A stretch of DNA of 64,000 nucleotides from Gluconacetobacter asukensis (GTDB lineage Bacteria > Pseudomonadota > Alphaproteobacteria > Acetobacterales > Acetobacteraceae), in assembly GCF_014174375.1 (NCBI RefSeq), contig NZ_JABEQE010000017.1:1-64000 (forward strand), read 5' to 3'. Positions 61,158-64,000 of this stretch are shown in pieces. The translations under genes were made by a program, and so were the position numbers. The notes beneath the pieces were generated by a model. The model was not told where the DNA came from and searched no databases. It saw only the letters and a program-made list of their open reading frames with translations. Position 1 is the first letter of the stretch. Each line of letters opens with the position of its first letter.

Positions 61158-63449
61158 CTAGATCCGAGCTACCGGAATGCTAAATTTCCGCTGCCCGCCT
61201 GCCGTTCCGTCGATCCGCACGCCAAACGCCGCGAAGGCAGTGCCGCTGCTTCCGTGCTCCACCGGCGCTCCGTGGCGATAGGAGGACGGAAGCCGCACAT
61301 AGAGCCGGGTCTCTCGCGGCGCTGCGGAAGGCAGCGTCAGATCGACATCGATCCGTCGTGTCGCCTCGTCGTAACGCAGGATATAGGAGACCCGGCCCCA
61401 GCACGTCGGAATGCCGGCCACCTGCACGCCTTCCGGCGAGAGGAACCAGTCGCGCGGCAGGGCCTTGGCGAGATGAAGCGTTTCGGCACGGTCATCCTCG
61501 TAGAGCAGGGCCCAGCGCAGCAGGATCGGCACGGTCATCTGCGCTGGCAGGCAGAACAGCGCCAGTTCCCCGCGCAGGCCCGCGACCTCGGCCGCCGTCC
61601 AGCTTCCGCGCGTGTGGGCGTGATAACGATGACCGTAGAGAAAGAGCAGATATTCCTCGACCCGATCGTTGCGAAGAAGGGCTTGGGCATAACCGTAAGA
61701 AATAAAGCCGAGAATATCGCGTTGCGCATGACTGGGCGGTGTTAGGTTGCCGACCAGACCCATGACGGTCGCGCCATGGGCCCGCATCGAGTCGATCGTC
61801 GCCGCCTCAAGGTCCGGGGGCAATATTCCGGATTGAAGCATTTCGCAATAGACACGATGCGCCCATTGCTGCTCGCTGTAGCGATGCCGCGCGAGCGATT
61901 CCCTGAAACGCTCACGCACGCCGGGCAGGATCGGCACGTAGGGCGGGGCGCCGTCATGCTGGATCGAGGCACGCAGTGCGCCTTCGGTGCGCGCGGCCAG
62001 CGCCCCCGCCCGCCGCGCCCAATCGTCCGCGCGCGCGCCGTCTTCCGGCGCGATCCGGTGCCAGACCCGCGCGAGATCGCGAAACCCCCGGGCGGCGAAC
62101 GCGCTGTTGCCGAAATAGGGCTTCCACCATACCGAGGGGTCCGGGAAGAGACAGGCGTCGCTCTCGCTCCATCCATGCAGAAGGCCGTGACCCGGATCGT
62201 CCGCCGGCAGGGCGAGCGCCTGGTCATGCAGCGCAGTCAGCACGCCCGCCATGGCCGCGACGCGCGCCTTGTGCCGCCGCACGGTCGCATCGTCGCCAGT
62301 CAGCTCCAGATAACGCGCGACCAGCGCCAGCGTAAGGCCCGTCTGGCCGACCTCCGGCCCGCGCATGGCGACGAGACCGTCATCTCCCACAAAATCGTCG
62401 AACTGATTGTCAAGGACGGCTTTCGCCTGATCGAACCGCCCCCATTCGAGGTTGGCGAGCAGCGACGCCGTGAAGATATCCTGGAACCCGTCATATTCGG
62501 GGCCTTCATAGTCACGGTCCACGACGCCGTATCGCGGCCAGACCCCGCCCCGCCTCACCATCGCCTCCTTGACGAAGGCATGGCGGGCGAAATCCGCCCA
62601 GTCGGGTTCCGGCAGGACCGGCGTCAGCGTGCCGGCCAACACCCCGTGCCAACGGTCCACGCACCGCAGAAGCGCCCCGTTGAAGGCCGCCTCGTCCGGC
62701 GCGGCGCGGAACGGGCCGAACGGGACGTAGCTGCCGCCATAGACGACGCGGGTCGCACGGCCCTGTTCCACCAGCATCATGCGCTGCCACGTCGGCACAA
62801 GACGCGCATGCTCCGGCGAGACCTCGGCAAAGACGATCACTTCCCAATAACAGCCGGGCCCAAGCGGAAACTGCTTGACCACGATCGGCAGGGCACCGCC
62901 GAGCAGCCCTTCCCGCCGCGCCGCCACGACCGCCGACCCGCGCGCCAGTTCCGGCACAACGCGTTCCACGTGCCAGTTGCGGGTGTTGCCGGCGGGCGTC
63001 AGCGGCATGACGGCGTCGCCGTCAGGCGGTCCGACGAACGCCGTCCAAAGGATTCGACCGGGCTCCTCGGACGCGAGGCGCGTATCGATGGGCGGCGCCG
63101 CGTCGCGCACAGCCGCCGGGTCGGGTTCGCCGCCCGCCAGCAGGCGTTCGGCCAGCAGGTCGCGCTCGGCATAGGCGAGTTCGCCGAACGCCAGGCCGCA
63201 ATAGGGCGCCCGCCCCACCGGCCGGGCGCACCCTTCCATGAAGCGTCCCAATGTCAGGACCCGCCCGCCCGGCCCCCTGAAGACCAGGGCGCCGTCCGGG
63301 GTCGAGCAGTCCTCCAGGACCTCCCACACACCGTCGGGCCGATGCACCGGAGCGAGGGATCGCAGCCCGGACTCCGCGCGCGCCCCACGGACGCCGGCCC
63401 GCGCGCCAATGGCGGCCAGCCCGCCCAGAAGAAGACCACGCCGCTTCAT
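61158..63449 (-). CDS. Secreted protein of unknown family, possibly an alpha/alpha-toroid glycosidase
   Basis: This protein of 763 residues has a Tat-type signal (MKRRGLLLGGLAAIGARAG). I do not recognise a named family. The centre (about 300-600) has helix pairs rich in Trp, Asp and Glu, for example YDGFQDIFTASLLANLEWG, WSESDACLFPD and WWKPYFGNSAFAARGFRDLARVW, which look like the inner helices of six-hairpin glycosidases. The last 120 residues are beta-rich. The ATG at 63449 overlaps the DUF885 stop; a GTG at 63452 is also possible. It lies between DUF885 and the TonB receptor, so a surface or periplasmic glycan-processing role is inferred. Confidence 0.7.
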   Translation of the reverse strand: MKRRGLLLGGLAAIGARAGVRGARAESGLRSLAPVHRPDGVWEVLEDCSTPDGALVFRGPGGRVLTLGRFMEGCARPVGRAPYCGLAFGELAYAERDLLAERLLAGGEPDPAAVRDAAPPIDTRLASEEPGRILWTAFVGPPDGDAVMPLTPAGNTRNWHVERVVPELARGSAVVAARREGLLGGALPIVVKQFPLGPGCYWEVIVFAEVSPEHARLVPTWQRMMLVEQGRATRVVYGGSYVPFGPFRAAPDEAAFNGALLRCVDRWHGVLAGTLTPVLPEPDWADFARHAFVKEAMVRRGGVWPRYGVVDRDYEGPEYDGFQDIFTASLLANLEWGRFDQAKAVLDNQFDDFVGDDGLVAMRGPEVGQTGLTLALVARYLELTGDDATVRRHKARVAAMAGVLTALHDQALALPADDPGHGLLHGWSESDACLFPDPSVWWKPYFGNSAFAARGFRDLARVWHRIAPEDGARADDWARRAGALAARTEGALRASIQHDGAPPYVPILPGVRERFRESLARHRYSEQQWAHRVYCEMLQSGILPPDLEAATIDSMRAHGATVMGLVGNLTPPSHAQRDILGFISYGYAQALLRNDRVEEYLLFLYGHRYHAHTRGSWTAAEVAGLRGELALFCLPAQMTVPILLRWALLYEDDRAETLHLAKALPRDWFLSPEGVQVAGIPTCWGRVSYILRYDEATRRIDVDLTLPSAAPRETRLYVRLPSSYRHGAPVEHGSSGTAFAAFGVRIDGTAGGQRKFSIPVARI

Positions 63450-64000
63450 CACGATGTCTTCTTCTTCTCCGCCTCGATCCAGGCCGCGACGCGCGCCTTG
63501 AGCAGGTCCATCGGCATGGCGCCCTCGTCGAGCACGACATCATGGAAGCGGCGCTCGTCGAATCGGTTGCCAAGCGCGGCCTCCGCCTGATGACGGAGCG
63601 ACGCGATCGTCAGCTCGCCGATCTTGTAGCCCAGCGCCTGTCCTGGCCAGGCGATATAACGGTCCACCTCGTTCTGGATGTTCTTCTCGGCCACGGCCGT
63701 GTTGTCACGCAGACAGGCGACGGCCTGGTCGCGCGTCCATCCCTTCCAGTGCAGCCCGACATCCATGACCAGCCGGCACGCCCGCCACATCTCCATGGAT
63801 AGCTGGCCGAACCGCTCGTAGGGCGTGGGGTAGAAGCCGAATTCCGTGACGAGCTGCTCCGAATACAGGGCCCATCCCTCCACGAACGCCGTCGTGGCAT
63901 AGTCGCGCCGGAAACCCGGAAGATCGGCCATCTCCTGACCGAGCGCGATCTGGATGTGATGGCCCGGCGCGCCCTCGTGCGCGACGAGCGACGGCAGCTC
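63449..64000 (-). CDS. DUF885-family metallopeptidase-like protein, 5' part outside the window
   Basis: Only the C-terminal 183 residues are present; the gene runs off the right edge. The visible part begins near the zinc motif HEGAPGHHIQIALGQ, followed by AFVEGWALYSEQLVTEFGFY, which supplies the third ligand region. GQALGYKIGELTI is also typical of DUF885. The family is thought to contain zinc-dependent carboxypeptidase-like enzymes, but its substrates are poorly defined. It overlaps the next gene by a few bases, so both belong to one operon. It would add another peptidase to the proline-peptide locus. Confidence 0.88.
   Translation of the reverse strand, partial: ELPSLVAHEGAPGHHIQIALGQEMADLPGFRRDYATTAFVEGWALYSEQLVTEFGFYPTPYERFGQLSMEMWRACRLVMDVGLHWKGWTRDQAVACLRDNTAVAEKNIQNEVDRYIAWPGQALGYKIGELTIASLRHQAEAALGNRFDERRFHDVVLDEGAMPMDLLKARVAAWIEAEKKKTS

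Noticed and set aside
48784-64000. CRISPR arrays, tRNA or rRNA genes anywhere in the window
   Set aside because: I saw no regularly spaced repeats and no tRNA or rRNA consensus in the gaps between genes; this was judged by eye only.

Overview
The window reads as a gene-dense, GC-rich chromosome or large plasmid of an alphaproteobacterium. A member of the Acetobacteraceae (acetic acid bacteria) is most likely: it carries a membrane-type dehydrogenase set of small Tat subunit, GMC flavoprotein and three-heme cytochrome c, alongside an OprB-type porin, TonB receptors and remnants of IS110, IS3 and IS630 elements. This is an inference from gene content; no rRNA, tRNA or housekeeping marker is present. 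Nearly everything is catabolic or transport related, so the window looks like a mosaic of nutrient-acquisition islands.

Region 1 (about 0.3-31.7 kb, moderate GC) handles organosulfur and organonitrogen compounds. It begins with an operon for a TauD-type dioxygenase and a sulfonate/nitrate-type ABC importer. An operon of D-2-hydroxyacid dehydrogenase, LLM flavin monooxygenase, MFS transporter (with an apparent poly-A frameshift) and NIPSNAP protein follows, read away from a LysR gene. Next come a TonB receptor, class II aldolase and dihydroorotase/hydantoinase-type amidohydrolase. A plus-strand operon carries a second amidohydrolase, a polar amino acid ABC importer and an enolase-superfamily enzyme. 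A long minus-strand unit encodes a flavin monooxygenase, a Dpp/Opp importer, an N-carbamoyl-D-amino-acid hydrolase and two Asp/Glu/hydantoin racemases. Together these fit uptake and opening of cyclic ureides and hydantoins to amino acids. An SDR and a nitroreductase close the region.

An internally deleted IS3 element and an IS630 fragment (31.7-32.3 kb) separate it from Region 2 (32.5-48.3 kb, higher GC), which handles sugars and sugar acids. It holds two GlcG/HbpS proteins, a DoxX-like membrane protein, a carbohydrate porin, an MmsA-type dehydrogenase, an HpaI-type aldolase and an IlvD/Edd dehydratase. A divergent LysR gene is followed by an MFS sugar-acid transporter, a secreted royal-jelly/yellow-type propeller and the three-subunit periplasmic dehydrogenase. 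The expected flow is oxidation of a sugar in the periplasm, import of the acid, dehydration, aldol cleavage to pyruvate plus an aldehyde, and oxidation of the aldehyde.

An IS110 remnant at 48.6-48.8 kb ends Region 2. A 27-bp stretch of its 3' end matches the IS110 remnant at the very start of the window, in the same orientation. Region 3 (48.8-64 kb, highest GC, all minus strand) combines a GH127 beta-L-arabinofuranosidase, translationally coupled to two Xaa-Pro-type M24 peptidases, with an S9 prolyl oligopeptidase, a POT peptide transporter, a large TonB receptor, an unrecognised secreted protein suggestive of an alpha/alpha-toroid, and a DUF885 metallopeptidase-like protein. The combination of proline-specific peptidases and a beta-arabinofuranosidase suggests a utilization locus for plant hydroxyproline-rich glycoproteins (extensins). 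This is the most interesting candidate system here. Region 2 could plausibly oxidize the L-arabinose that is released.
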